Source: Bacteroidota bacterium
GTDB lineage: Bacteria > Bacteroidota > Bacteroidia > Chitinophagales > JADIYW01
Direction of reading: 5' to 3'
DNA length: 64,000 bases
Assembly: GCA_016705125.1 (NCBI GenBank)
Contig: JADIYW010000004.1
Coordinates: 186,001-250,000, forward strand
Positions 52,908 to 62,041 of the stretch are shown here, one piece after another. Below the pieces are notes generated by a model. The model ran no database searches. It was not told the origin of the DNA and saw only the letters and a list, made by a program, of their open reading frames with translations. Numbering within the stretch: position 1 is the stretch's first letter; each line of letters starts with the position of its first letter. A program made the position numbers and the translations under genes.

Positions 52908-54566
52908 ATGTTACAGCGTTTATCTATAAAAAATTACGCAATCATTGAATCCGTTGATTTAGATTTCGACAGCGGATTCAATATTATTACTGGTGAAACT
53001 GGTGCTGGAAAATCCATACTGATGGGTGCACTTGGGCTAATTTTGGGCAAACGAGCCGATACATCTGTACTAAGAAACCCTGAAGAAAAATGCTATATTG
53101 AGGCCACTTTTAGTGTTGGCAGTTTAAAATTAGTTTCTTTTTTTGAAGAAAATGACATTGATTATCAAATTGAAACAATTATTCGTAGAGAAATAAATGC
53201 AGCAGGAAAATCGCGTGCTTTTATAAATGACCAACCTGTAAATTTAGAACTATTAAGGGATTTAACTTCCAAATTAGTTGATATTCATGCCCAACAAGAA
53301 ACGGGCAACTTAATGGATAGTGATTTTCTCTTGGCGATATTGGATGGAATGGCCAACAATAGCAAGGAATTGGAATTGTATAAAACTAAATTTCAAGCGT
53401 GGAAAAAAACAAATAATGAGTACGCACAATTAAAAAAAACAGATCAAGACAACCAGAAAGAAAAAGACTTTTTACAATTTCAATTTGATGAATTGAATGC
53501 ATTAGCATTAAATATCGAAACAGATAAGAATTTAGCTCAAGAACTTGAATTATTAGAAAATGCAGAATTAGTAAAACAAAATCTGCTCAATTCAAAACAA
53601 ATACTTGATGAAGGAGATTTATCTATTTTAACAAAATTGAGAGAAAACAATAGACTCTTAAATTCGATTAGCGATTTTTCGCCAGAAATAAAAGAAATAA
53701 AAGATAGGTGCGAAACCATTGTTTTAGAATTTCGGGAAATTGTACGTATCGTTGAAGATATTGCAGAAAATACAGAATACTCAGCTGAATTGATTCAAAA
53801 AACCACTGAAAGAGTTGATCTTTTAAATCGAATGTGTCATAAACACCAATGTAGTGATTTTATCGAACTAAAAACTGTTTTTGAAAACCTAGAAAGTCGA
53901 CTTCTTAAGATAGATTCTAATCAAGAAGCATTGCAAACACTTGAAAATAGATTGATAGAACAGAAAAATTCATTACAAGAAATTGGAAATCAAATATCGT
54001 CAAAAAGAGAAAAGCAAATAGAAAAATTTGAATCCACTGTAAGTAGTATTTTGAAGGAAATTGGAATGCCTTTCGGATTTGTTGAATTGAAACTAGAAAA
54101 GAATATAGATATATTGCTCAAAAATGGCATTGATGAGATAAAATTATTCTTTAGTCCTAACAAAGGTATTGCTTCAAAAACACTCGACCAAGTAGGAAGC
54201 GGTGGAGAAAAATCAAGATTAATGTTGGCCATTAAATCGCTCGTGGCCGAGGCTGGCGCACTTCCTACACTAATTTTTGATGAAATAGATACAGGCATTT
54301 CGGGTGATGTGGCACAAAAAGTAGCCATTATTTTTACTCAATTAGCCAAGAAACACCAACTTATTTCCATTACACATTTACCGCAGATAGCTGCAAAAGC
54401 CGATAAACATTTCTTTGTATTTAAAGATCATAATGCTGATATCACAGCAACCAAAATAAAAGAGTTGGATGAGAATGGAAGCATAATTGAACTAGCAACT
54501 ATGTTAAGTGGTGCCAACCCAAGCGCAGCGGCTATTCAGAATGCAAAAGATTTGATGGGTAGATAG
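52908..54566 (+). CDS. recN: DNA repair ATPase RecN
   Basis: A 552-residue SMC-like RecN. Walker A (NIITGETGAGKSILMGAL, about residues 25-42), a central coiled coil (about 150-350) and the C-terminal ABC signature VGSGGEKSRLMLAIKSL with Walker B TLIFDEIDTGISGDVA. It holds broken DNA ends together during recombinational repair. Its stop abuts that of the convergent DUF2147 gene. Confidence 0.97.
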   Translation: MLQRLSIKNYAIIESVDLDFDSGFNIITGETGAGKSILMGALGLILGKRADTSVLRNPEEKCYIEATFSVGSLKLVSFFEENDIDYQIETIIRREINAAGKSRAFINDQPVNLELLRDLTSKLVDIHAQQETGNLMDSDFLLAILDGMANNSKELELYKTKFQAWKKTNNEYAQLKKTDQDNQKEKDFLQFQFDELNALALNIETDKNLAQELELLENAELVKQNLLNSKQILDEGDLSILTKLRENNRLLNSISDFSPEIKEIKDRCETIVLEFREIVRIVEDIAENTEYSAELIQKTTERVDLLNRMCHKHQCSDFIELKTVFENLESRLLKIDSNQEALQTLENRLIEQKNSLQEIGNQISSKREKQIEKFESTVSSILKEIGMPFGFVELKLEKNIDILLKNGIDEIKLFFSPNKGIASKTLDQVGSGGEKSRLMLAIKSLVAEAGALPTLIFDEIDTGISGDVAQKVAIIFTQLAKKHQLISITHLPQIAAKADKHFFVFKDHNADITATKIKELDENGSIIELATMLSGANPSAAAIQNAKDLMGR

Positions 54567-55016
54567 TTATAAACTCGTTCTTTCGGCATAACTTGTTCTA
54601 CCTAAGAATTTCAACCCGCAAATATATCCTCGAAGCAATAATTTTTCTTCAGAATCCATTTTTATACTCCCACAATAAGTAGATCCAGAACCCGCAACAT
54701 ACACACTCCCTCCTGTCCATTTTTTATCATCAGCATCCCAAGTAAATCCATAAGCTACCTTCATTCCCATTAACGGTCGACTTCGTAATGCTGCATTTTT
54801 ATTTTTAATGTCTGTTCTTGGCTTTCCATTGGCATCATTTGGTTCTAACAACCACACAATTTTGCCCTCCAATTCACCATTAGCATTTTTACTTACTTTT
54901 ACTTTGGTATCTTTGGTTTCTATCATCCAAACACCCAAAAATTTATCGGGTGTAATTATAGGCTCATTCGGCTTTAAAAAGAAAGATATTAAAACAAAAA
55001 AGAATAATTTATTCAT
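54567..55016 (-). CDS. DUF2147-family secreted protein
   Basis: A 149-residue protein with an N-terminal hydrophobic signal (MNKLFFFVLISFFL) and the DUF2147 pattern: KFLGVWMIETKDTKVKV, LEGKIVWLLEPNDANGKPR, GSVYVAGSGSTYCGSIKM and LRGYICGLKFLGRT. The family is a lipocalin-like barrel of unknown function common in Bacteroidota. Confidence 0.9.
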   Translation of the reverse strand: MNKLFFFVLISFFLKPNEPIITPDKFLGVWMIETKDTKVKVSKNANGELEGKIVWLLEPNDANGKPRTDIKNKNAALRSRPLMGMKVAYGFTWDADDKKWTGGSVYVAGSGSTYCGSIKMDSEEKLLLRGYICGLKFLGRTSYAERTSL

Positions 55017-55095
55017 GGCTAACTATTTATAATTAACCAAATATAAATAAAAAAAATATTTATCCAAAAAAAATATTGAAAAAAAAATTCCGAAT

Positions 55096-56430
55096 CTAAT
55101 CCATTTTAAATTCAGCCACGTTTTTACCTACATTTCTACCAAAGGTAACGCCTTCATATATCGCCCGACTGAAATGTATCCCACCATACAATCTTGAAAT
55201 TGCGGCCTCATTGGCAAACTCAGAAAAGCTCTCAAAATTACGAGGCGCCCCATTTATATCAACTCTATTGTTATGGGTTTTATCTTGAAAAGCATAATTA
55301 TTGCCAAAAAGCGATTCCAATACTAATGCTGATGCTCCACTTTGTACTGAATGTCCAGAAGGAAATTCAGGAAATGGTGGTGTGCTTAAAAGGGAATTAT
55401 ATGCTGGATCAATATAAGTCCTTATATAGGTAATTGGTCGAAGTAGGTTATCTTGGTATTTGCATTTCCAACAATTTACAAATGCATCATGCACCGCAAA
55501 ACCTAATTTACAATATGCAACAGCTGCTTTCTCTAAATTCAAATTTTCCTTTTCTACTACTTGTTTCATTATAGACACAGAATGACCCGATGGAGTACTT
55601 GTTTTTCCAGGATCGTCACTCCAATATTTTGCAATTAATTCCTGTTCTGGTGTTAAATTTGTAGAAACATTATAGGTTTCTAGGGCTTGCGCATAAAAAC
55701 CAGAATTTGCATCGCTTGAAAAACCAGGCACTAGATTAGGCATCGCTATTGCAGCATTTTTAAACATAAATGTCCGCACTGATCCCCAATATGGTTGCAT
55801 TGGAATAGGTTGATAAGCTGGTGGAGTTGGCACCCATTTGCCTAAGCCAACCGTAAATTGATATCCCATAGGAAAATTGGTTAAGTAGCATTCGTCTTGT
55901 CCATCTGTTTTAGAATATTCATACACTGAATGCCCTACCTTTTTTCCAAAGTCAGCACCATTTTCAATCGCTTCAGCACTTGCTTGCCCTGAAAAACCTG
56001 ACTTAATTAAATTCTCTAACGAATCTATTGACACCAAATTTGAAGCCTTATTTCTATACAAATTTCGGCCAATTTCGGCTAATGCAGCATTTGCTGAAGC
56101 AGGCCAAAAATAAGTTTTCCCGCCTCCTGGCTCTACACCAACATTAAACTTACTCAATCTTGAAGAAAGTGTATGAGTAGCTGTACTTCCTGGTGCAATG
56201 GATTCGTAAAGTGCCAAACCATCGTAGCCAAATGCCCTCGCAGCTACCGGAGGAGAAAATCCTGGCGTTCCTTTTGTCATGGCCAAAAATAAACCATACC
56301 ATGCATTTGGGACTTCGGCCATATAATTTTCAATGGCTATACCATCAAAATCTTTTGTATCCTTATTTTCTTCTTTCTTACATGAAAAAATAAGTAAACT
56401 AATACATAAAACAATTAATACTTTTTTCAT
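55096..56430 (-). CDS. Vanadium-dependent haloperoxidase / PAP2-superfamily lipoprotein
   Basis: A 444-residue lipoprotein (MKKVLIVLCISLLIFSC, acylated Cys at 17). The C-terminal half has the vanadate/phosphate-binding motifs of the PAP2/haloperoxidase fold: RPITYIRTYIDP, PEFPSGHSVQSGASALVL, and SRLYGGIHFSRAIYEG (His). Another SGHSVS occurs at STPSGHSVSIMKQ. Homologues are annotated as vanadium-dependent haloperoxidases, but an acid phosphatase role is also possible. It lies 11 bp after the serine hydrolase gene, suggesting co-transcription. Confidence 0.85.
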   Translation of the reverse strand: MKKVLIVLCISLLIFSCKKEENKDTKDFDGIAIENYMAEVPNAWYGLFLAMTKGTPGFSPPVAARAFGYDGLALYESIAPGSTATHTLSSRLSKFNVGVEPGGGKTYFWPASANAALAEIGRNLYRNKASNLVSIDSLENLIKSGFSGQASAEAIENGADFGKKVGHSVYEYSKTDGQDECYLTNFPMGYQFTVGLGKWVPTPPAYQPIPMQPYWGSVRTFMFKNAAIAMPNLVPGFSSDANSGFYAQALETYNVSTNLTPEQELIAKYWSDDPGKTSTPSGHSVSIMKQVVEKENLNLEKAAVAYCKLGFAVHDAFVNCWKCKYQDNLLRPITYIRTYIDPAYNSLLSTPPFPEFPSGHSVQSGASALVLESLFGNNYAFQDKTHNNRVDINGAPRNFESFSEFANEAAISRLYGGIHFSRAIYEGVTFGRNVGKNVAEFKMD

Positions 56431-56441
56431 TTTTTTAATTT

Positions 56442-57626
56442 TTATTCACTTCCTCCTAATTCATTATTTTCAGGAAGCGGTGGTGTGTTTGTTAAAATAC
56501 TTACAATTGGTTGCGCGCATTTATACACTGATGAATTGAATTTATTACAAAGAATAATTACAGTAATTCCCTTTTCTGGAATTCTAAAAAATGCATTGCT
56601 ATATCCTTTCCACCATCCATTATGATATACTCCTTTTGAATAATCAGACATGGTAAGAATTCTATAACCCAATCCGTATCCTTTGCTTTGACTTTCCCAA
56701 GTTTGCGCTGTTTGCATCTCTTTTATAGATGCAGTAGTTAAAATCTTCTTAGAATAAAATGATTGATCGAATTTAAGCAAATCATCGGCAGTGCTGTAAA
56801 TTCCTTTGTCTCCCAAAACACCATCTAAGAAATCTGTTGGTCTCAGCTTTCCATTTGATTCATAACCAGTAGTTTGATTTGCCTTCCAAGGTGTTTTGCC
56901 TTTTCTATATCCATAAGAACTCTTCATATCCAATGGATCAAAAATATTTTTTTTGAGATAATCTTCAAAAGCTAATCCAGAAACCCGTTCTACTATGGAG
57001 GTTAAAACCGCAAAATTGGTATTACAATAATCAAAAACGGTATTAGGAAAAGCATAAATTTTAGGTCGTTTATCTGCCATTACGGCTATCAATTTCTCAT
57101 TGTCAAAATATTCTTCTTCATTTACATAAACGCCAGCAAATTTTGTATAATCAGGCAAGCCACTTCTATGACAAAGCAACATCCTTACGGTAATATTTTT
57201 ATAAGGAAATTCAGGTATATACTTCTGTATCGTATCGTCCAAATTAATTTTACCCTTCTCTACCAATTGCATAATTGATACCGCAGTAAAAGGTTTTGAA
57301 GTAGATGCTAACTGAAAAGTACTCTGAAAATTAAGAGGCTTATAATCTCCAAAATTAGCATATCCTTCACTCCTTTTGTAAATAATTTTGCCATCGCGGG
57401 CTACAATTATGTTTCCATTTATGTTTTTACTTTTTACAAAAGAATCAATTTTTAATCCAATATAAAATTTATTCAGATCAAATGACATGTCAGGAAATTT
57501 GTATTGCTCACTTTTAAAAGCTTCAGCATATACACTCTTCTCAACACTTACATTTGTTTCATTCTCTAAACCAATTCCCCCAATCATTAGTAGCATAAAT
57601 GGCCACAAATAAGTTCCAATTTTCAT
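56442..57626 (-). CDS. Serine hydrolase, beta-lactamase class C / PBP4* family
   Basis: A 394-residue exported hydrolase. The nucleophile motif SxxK is in LASTSKPFTAVSIMQ, the YxN motif is FDYCNTNFAVLTSIVE, and the third motif is YHNGWWKGYSN (HxG). The N-terminus is a signal peptide (MKIGTYLWPFMLLMIGGIG). Substrates of the family include beta-lactams, D-amino peptides and esters; this one is not necessarily a resistance enzyme. Expression is from the promoter at 57632-57665. Confidence 0.88.
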   Translation of the reverse strand: MKIGTYLWPFMLLMIGGIGLENETNVSVEKSVYAEAFKSEQYKFPDMSFDLNKFYIGLKIDSFVKSKNINGNIIVARDGKIIYKRSEGYANFGDYKPLNFQSTFQLASTSKPFTAVSIMQLVEKGKINLDDTIQKYIPEFPYKNITVRMLLCHRSGLPDYTKFAGVYVNEEEYFDNEKLIAVMADKRPKIYAFPNTVFDYCNTNFAVLTSIVERVSGLAFEDYLKKNIFDPLDMKSSYGYRKGKTPWKANQTTGYESNGKLRPTDFLDGVLGDKGIYSTADDLLKFDQSFYSKKILTTASIKEMQTAQTWESQSKGYGLGYRILTMSDYSKGVYHNGWWKGYSNAFFRIPEKGITVIILCNKFNSSVYKCAQPIVSILTNTPPLPENNELGGSE

Positions 57627-57631
57627 ACCTG

Positions 57632-57665
57632 CAAATTTAGTTTTTAAGCGCTTAAATAAATCAAA
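57632..57665 (-). promoter_or_regulatory. Promoter with perfect palindrome in the spacer
   Basis: The minus strand has TTTG (57662-57665), 22 bp, then TAAATTTG (57632-57639), five bases before the ATG. Inside the spacer lies the perfect 14-bp palindrome TTTAAGCGCTTAAA (57643-57656), a plausible operator. The rest of the 296-bp spacer (to 57922) is AT-rich with TTAATTTAGTTTAATTAAAT-like words and no gene. Confidence 0.65.
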
Positions 57666-57922
57666 ACGTTAATAACACTCCAAATCATTCAAATATTATG
57701 TTAATTTAGTTTAATTAAATTAGCTTAATTGATTCAAATTTAAGTATTTATATGAAAATAAAATCGTCTTTTTTTCAAACGGTGTGTTAATAAACCTAAT
57801 TTAACTTTATAATGAATTGAAATACAATTAATTAGTTGAAAAACATCTTTAGAAATATAAAGATTTTCTTTTGTTTTAAAAAAAGAATGACCATTTAAAG
57901 CTAAGTTCAACTCATTTAAACC

Positions 57923-59101
57923 TTACTCTACAAAAAGGGTCAATCCTTTTAGATAGGAGCCTTCGGGATGAAAAATATTTACGGGATGATCAGCACCCTG
58001 ACTTAAATGGTGGAGAACTTTAATATTTCTTTTAGATTCAATGGCTGCGGACATAACTGTTTGATAAAAGAGTTGTTTGTCAATTACTTGTGAACAAGAA
58101 AAAGTAAATAAAAACCCGCCTCGTTTCACCTTTTCAAGTCCCATAATATTTAGTCTTTTATAACCCTGCACCGCATTATGGCGCTTGGCAATACTTTTAG
58201 CATAAGCCGGAGGATCAAGAATGACTATATCATAAGGATTACAACTTTTTAAAAAATCCAAGGTGTCCTCATTTTTAGATTGATGATTTTGGATATTTAG
58301 TCCATTTATTTCAATATTTCGATCTAAAATATCTAATGCTGGCTTCGACACATCAACTGAATCCACATTTTTAGCACCATTTTTAAGTGCATAAATGGAA
58401 AAACCTCCTGTATAAGAGAATGTGTTTAGAACTGACTTCCCATTTACATAATTTGCTACTAAAGCTCTATTTTCGCGTTGGTCGAGAAAAAATCCTGTTT
58501 TCTGTCCTGTTTTCCAATCAATTATAAATTTATGTCCATTTTCAAGTACCGTTTGCTCGGCAAGCGTTCCGATAATAAAACCATCTTCATTGTTTTGTGC
58601 AAACTCCTTTGGTAAAGTTTTGCTTGATTTATTAAACACCGTATTTATCGTTCCATTGCTATTTTCGACAATGGCTTTTGCAATCATTTCCCTATGTAAA
58701 AAAACGCCTATCGAATGCGCCTGAAATACGGCCACGCCAGCATAAACATCAACAATTAAGCCCGGAAACCCATCTCCTTCTCCATGTATCAATCGATAAC
58801 AATTGGTTTTATCATTATTCAAAAAACCCAAAACTTGCCTTAAATCAAAAGCTGATTTAACTTTTTTGTTCCAAAAAGAAAAATCAGGCAATTCAGGATT
58901 ATATGTGTATATTTTTACAACAATACTGCCATCATTTACAAATCCTGCGGCCAAAAATTGTTGTCTTGAATCGTAAACATTTACCCAATCTCCATCTGTG
59001 AACTCTCCTTCACCATTTCGAACTGCTCCTGAGAAAACCCATGGATGAAAACGCAAAACCGACTCTTCCCTTCCTGGTTTTAAAAATATCTTTTTCTCCA
59101 T
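57923..59101 (-). CDS. rlmI: 23S rRNA (cytosine-C5) methyltransferase RlmI-like
   Basis: A 392-residue enzyme with an N-terminal PUA domain (RFHPWVFSGAVRNGEGEFTD, about 1-75) and a Rossmann methyltransferase: LNTFSYTGGFSIYALKNGAK (SAM site), DIVILDPPAYAKS and FTFSCSQVID with the candidate catalytic Cys. It would methylate a 23S rRNA cytosine (C1962 in E. coli). Last gene of the histone-like/thyA/folA/rlmI run, 11 bp after folA. Confidence 0.9.
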   Translation of the reverse strand: MEKKIFLKPGREESVLRFHPWVFSGAVRNGEGEFTDGDWVNVYDSRQQFLAAGFVNDGSIVVKIYTYNPELPDFSFWNKKVKSAFDLRQVLGFLNNDKTNCYRLIHGEGDGFPGLIVDVYAGVAVFQAHSIGVFLHREMIAKAIVENSNGTINTVFNKSSKTLPKEFAQNNEDGFIIGTLAEQTVLENGHKFIIDWKTGQKTGFFLDQRENRALVANYVNGKSVLNTFSYTGGFSIYALKNGAKNVDSVDVSKPALDILDRNIEINGLNIQNHQSKNEDTLDFLKSCNPYDIVILDPPAYAKSIAKRHNAVQGYKRLNIMGLEKVKRGGFLFTFSCSQVIDKQLFYQTVMSAAIESKRNIKVLHHLSQGADHPVNIFHPEGSYLKGLTLFVE

Positions 59102-59112
59102 TTTTCCTAATC

Positions 59113-59604
59113 TTATTTTCTTTTATAAACCAAAAAGTCAAAATCAAATTCGTTTTTCTCGCTTTTCTTAAAAGGAATTTTCTCCAAAAGCAACCAATCA
59201 TTTTCATTTATTGGTTCAAAAAAAGTATCGGCTTCGAATGTGGCGTGCACGCTACTTAAATAAATTTTATTTACAAATGGCATTGCTTGCTTATAAATAT
59301 TTGCCCCACCGATGATAAAAAACTCATTTTCACCAGCATCCTTTGCCATTTCAATTCCGGCTTGAAGGTTTAAAATAGGAAAGCAACCAAGTGGAAGTGT
59401 AGTAGGATTGGATGTAAGTACGAGATTTTGCCTGTTGGGCAATGGCTTCCCTATCGAATCGAAGGTTTTACGACCCATTAAAATGAAATGATTTGATGTT
59501 AATTTTTTAAACATCTTTAAATCGTCTGACAAATGCCATAACAATTTATTATCCATGCCAATTGCCCCATTTTTGGCTACAGCTACAATTATAGATATTT
59601 CCAT
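59113..59604 (-). CDS. folA: Dihydrofolate reductase
   Basis: A 163-residue DHFR. Conserved features are VAVAKNGAIGMDNKLLWHLS, HFILMGRKTFDSIGKPLPNR and FFIIGGANIYKQAMPF. It reduces dihydrofolate produced by the adjacent thymidylate synthase, so the two enzymes form a functional cycle. It starts one base after the thyA stop, implying coupling. Confidence 0.97.
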   Translation of the reverse strand: MEISIIVAVAKNGAIGMDNKLLWHLSDDLKMFKKLTSNHFILMGRKTFDSIGKPLPNRQNLVLTSNPTTLPLGCFPILNLQAGIEMAKDAGENEFFIIGGANIYKQAMPFVNKIYLSSVHATFEADTFFEPINENDWLLLEKIPFKKSEKNEFDFDFLVYKRK

Positions 59605-59605
59605 T

Positions 59606-60487
59606 TTATACAGCTACTTCGCCTTTTATTGCAGGATGTGGATCGTAATCTGTAACAACAAAATCATCTAACGAAAACGAAAAAATATCCTTTTTTAATG
59701 GATTAATTATTAATGTTGGCAAAGGTTTTGTATCGCGAGACAATTGCAATTTAACCTGTTCAAAATGATTGGTATAAATATGCGCATCTCCTAGAGTGTG
59801 AACAAAATCACCCACTTTTAATTCACAAACTTGGGCAATCATATGTGTAAGTAAAGCATAAGAAGCAATATTAAACGGAACGCCTAAAAAAACATCGGCA
59901 CTTCTTTGGTACAATTGGCAGCTCAATTTGCCATTTGACACATAAAACTGAAATAAGCAATGACATGGCGGTAGCGTCATTTGTTCAATTTCAGCTACAT
60001 TCCAAGCACTCACTATAAGGCGTCTTGAATCAGGATTGGTTTTTATTTGATGAATTAAATTAGAGATTTGGTCGATAATTCCACCATCATTTGTAGGCCA
60101 AGAGCGCCATTGGTGCCCATAGACAGGACCCAATTCACCATGCTGAATAGCAAAATCATTATCCTCTGCTATTTTTTTTACAAACTCCTTCATCGTCTCT
60201 CCCTTAAAAAAAGGAGATTTTTTAAATTTTGCATAAGGCCAATCATCCCAAATCTTGACACCATTTTGTGCTAAATATTGAATATTAGTATCTCCATTTA
60301 AAAACCAAAGTAATTCTACAATTATAGATTTAAGATGTAATTTTTTGGTTGTTACTAACGGGAAGCCTTTAGAAAGGTCGTATCGCATTTGATACCCAAA
60401 AATAGAAGAAGTCCCAACACCTGTCCTATCTTCCTTACGGACACCACTATCTACTATTTCGGATAGTAGATCTAAATATTGCTTCAT
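59606..60487 (-). CDS. thyA: Thymidylate synthase
   Basis: A 293-residue ThyA that methylates dUMP to dTMP. Visible motifs: DRTGVGTSSIFGYQMRYDL, the catalytic Cys in LPPCHCLFQFYVSNGKLSC, and YQRSADVFLGVPFNIASYAL. It is somewhat longer than the 264-residue E. coli enzyme because of an insertion around residues 85-115. It lies 9 bp after the histone-like gene and directly before folA. Confidence 0.97.
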   Translation of the reverse strand: MKQYLDLLSEIVDSGVRKEDRTGVGTSSIFGYQMRYDLSKGFPLVTTKKLHLKSIIVELLWFLNGDTNIQYLAQNGVKIWDDWPYAKFKKSPFFKGETMKEFVKKIAEDNDFAIQHGELGPVYGHQWRSWPTNDGGIIDQISNLIHQIKTNPDSRRLIVSAWNVAEIEQMTLPPCHCLFQFYVSNGKLSCQLYQRSADVFLGVPFNIASYALLTHMIAQVCELKVGDFVHTLGDAHIYTNHFEQVKLQLSRDTKPLPTLIINPLKKDIFSFSLDDFVVTDYDPHPAIKGEVAV

Positions 60488-60496
60488 GAAAATATT

Positions 60497-60691
60497 TTAT
60501 AAAGTTCCTTTTCTTGATTCCAAAATTTCCTTCCTTATCACTGTGGCTAAATCTTTAACATCTACCATATACTTACGAATACGAAGACCAGCAGATTTAT
60601 TTCTCTTTTTTGAATATTTTTCAACATCAATACCTAAATCACCAACGATCTTTTTTAATTCTTCAAATTTTTCTTCTACGTGATTTGCCAT
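60497..60691 (-). CDS. Histone H1-like (Hc1-type) protein
   Basis: A 64-residue basic helical protein: FEELKKIVGDLGIDVEKYSK, then KSAGLRIRKYMVDVKDLA and TVIRKEILESRKG. This matches the short Bacteroidota Hc1-like family annotated as histone H1. It probably binds DNA. It heads the thyA-folA-rlmI run. Confidence 0.85.
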   Translation of the reverse strand: MANHVEEKFEELKKIVGDLGIDVEKYSKKRNKSAGLRIRKYMVDVKDLATVIRKEILESRKGTL

Positions 60692-60839
60692 GTGATAAAT
60701 ATTTAATTGGGAGGCTAAAGATAGTAAAATTTTAATTTAGTTAAAAAAGAAAAATGCATTTTTTTTATATATAAAAATACAAATTAATCTATATTAAAAA
60801 TCAATTCACATCTCTTAACCTAAAAATGATAAAATGCCT

Positions 60840-60870
60840 TTTGACTATTCCATTATTTGCCGTATCTTTG
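60840..60870 (+). promoter_or_regulatory. bamD promoter, start codon within a few bases
   Basis: TTTG (60840-60843), 19 bp, TATCTTTG (60863-60870): a consensus Bacteroidota promoter. The ATG at 60877 follows six bases later. It overlaps a possible upstream start at 60826, which therefore cannot be on this transcript. Confidence 0.85.
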
Positions 60871-60876
60871 CACCTT

Positions 60877-61719
60877 ATGAATTTTCTTTTTTTTAGAATA
60901 ATACCTTTGTTGTTGATTTTCAACACTTTACTTGTTTCTTGTAATAAAGAATACAATAAGGTGGTAAAAAGTCCAGATGTTGACTATAAGTTAGAGATGG
61001 CTGACAAATACTATGACAAAAAAGATTTTAGCAAATGTATTCCGTTGTACGAAGAGATATTAATCTATTTTAAAGGCAAAAAAAACGTGGAAAGGGCATA
61101 TTTTAGGTATGCAGACGCCCATTACCAAATTAAAGAATACCAATTAGCAGCCTTTTATTTTAAATCTTTTACCAATTCATACCCTAAAAGCGAATTAGCC
61201 GAAAAAGCATCTTTCATGGTTGCTCAATGTTATGTTGCTGAATCGCCAGTATATAGTCTCGACCCCACAAACACTAATCAGGCTGTTGCTCAGATTCAAA
61301 ACTTCACCAACAAATACCCAAATAGCCCTGAAATTGATTCTGCAAATAAAGTAATGGATTTATTGCGGATTAAATTGATGAAAAAAGACTACGAAAGTGC
61401 CTATTTGTATTATAAAATTAGAAATTATAATGCTGCTTCAGTTTCCTTCAAAAGTCTTTTGGATGAATATCCGGATTTTTATGACATTGAAAAAGTGCAT
61501 TTTTATATCATAAAATCGGAAAAATCGTACGCTGACAATAGTTATACAGCCAAAAAACAAGAAAGGTATGAGGCTACAATTAAAGATATATCTATTTTTG
61601 AAAAAAACTATCCAGAAAGTAAATACAAAAAAGAAATAGATAATATTAAGAATAAAACACTAACGGATTTAAATATAATAAAGAATGGGAAAGAAAATAA
61701 TAGAAAGAAAAAAAGATGA
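60877..61719 (+). CDS. bamD: Outer-membrane assembly lipoprotein BamD
   Basis: A 280-residue BamD-like lipoprotein, part of the BAM complex that inserts beta-barrel proteins. Start chosen at 60877 from the promoter position; it gives a compact signal peptide (MNFLFFRIIPLLLIFNTLL) and lipobox VSC. TPR motifs follow (DYKLEMADKYYDKKDFSKCI, YFRYADAHYQIKEYQLAAFY). It is first in bamD-rpoZ-coaBC-porD and overlaps rpoZ by 35 bp. Confidence 0.92.
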   Translation: MNFLFFRIIPLLLIFNTLLVSCNKEYNKVVKSPDVDYKLEMADKYYDKKDFSKCIPLYEEILIYFKGKKNVERAYFRYADAHYQIKEYQLAAFYFKSFTNSYPKSELAEKASFMVAQCYVAESPVYSLDPTNTNQAVAQIQNFTNKYPNSPEIDSANKVMDLLRIKLMKKDYESAYLYYKIRNYNAASVSFKSLLDEYPDFYDIEKVHFYIIKSEKSYADNSYTAKKQERYEATIKDISIFEKNYPESKYKKEIDNIKNKTLTDLNIIKNGKENNRKKKR

Positions 61720-62032
61720 AGTAAAAACACTTACTCCCTTTATTGAAACAAGGGATTGTGGTGCAATTGCTAATAAAACAGGAAATCTTTATGCTTCAAT
61801 AAATGTAATTGCAAAAAGAGCAAATCAAATTAATTCGAAAGTAAAAGAAGAATTACATAAAAAATTAGAAGAATTTGCTTCTACTACCGACAATTTGGAA
61901 GAAGTATTTGAGAATAGAGAACAAATTGAAATTTCAAAATTTTATGAGCGTTTACCAAAGCCAGTTTTGGTTGCATTAAATGAATTCCATAATGATGAAA
62001 TTTACCATAGACCGCAAGGTGAAACTAAATAA
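61685..62032 (+). CDS. rpoZ: RNA polymerase omega subunit
   Basis: A 115-residue Bacteroidota-type omega subunit: TRDCGAIANKTGNLYASINV, IAKRANQINSKVKEEL, then NLEEVFENREQIEISKFYER. It stabilises the beta' subunit. It overlaps the end of bamD and is followed by coaBC 9 bp later; this gene order is common in the phylum. Confidence 0.93.
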   Translation: MGKKIIERKKDEVKTLTPFIETRDCGAIANKTGNLYASINVIAKRANQINSKVKEELHKKLEEFASTTDNLEEVFENREQIEISKFYERLPKPVLVALNEFHNDEIYHRPQGETK

Positions 62033-62041
62033 TATTTAGTT

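Noticed and set aside
55096..56430. Proven haloperoxidase
   Set aside because: PAP2-fold motifs alone do not separate vanadium haloperoxidases from acid phosphatases, so the call is kept at superfamily level.
60826..60876. Longer start for bamD
   Set aside because: A consensus promoter lies inside this segment, and the shorter form has a proper lipoprotein signal.
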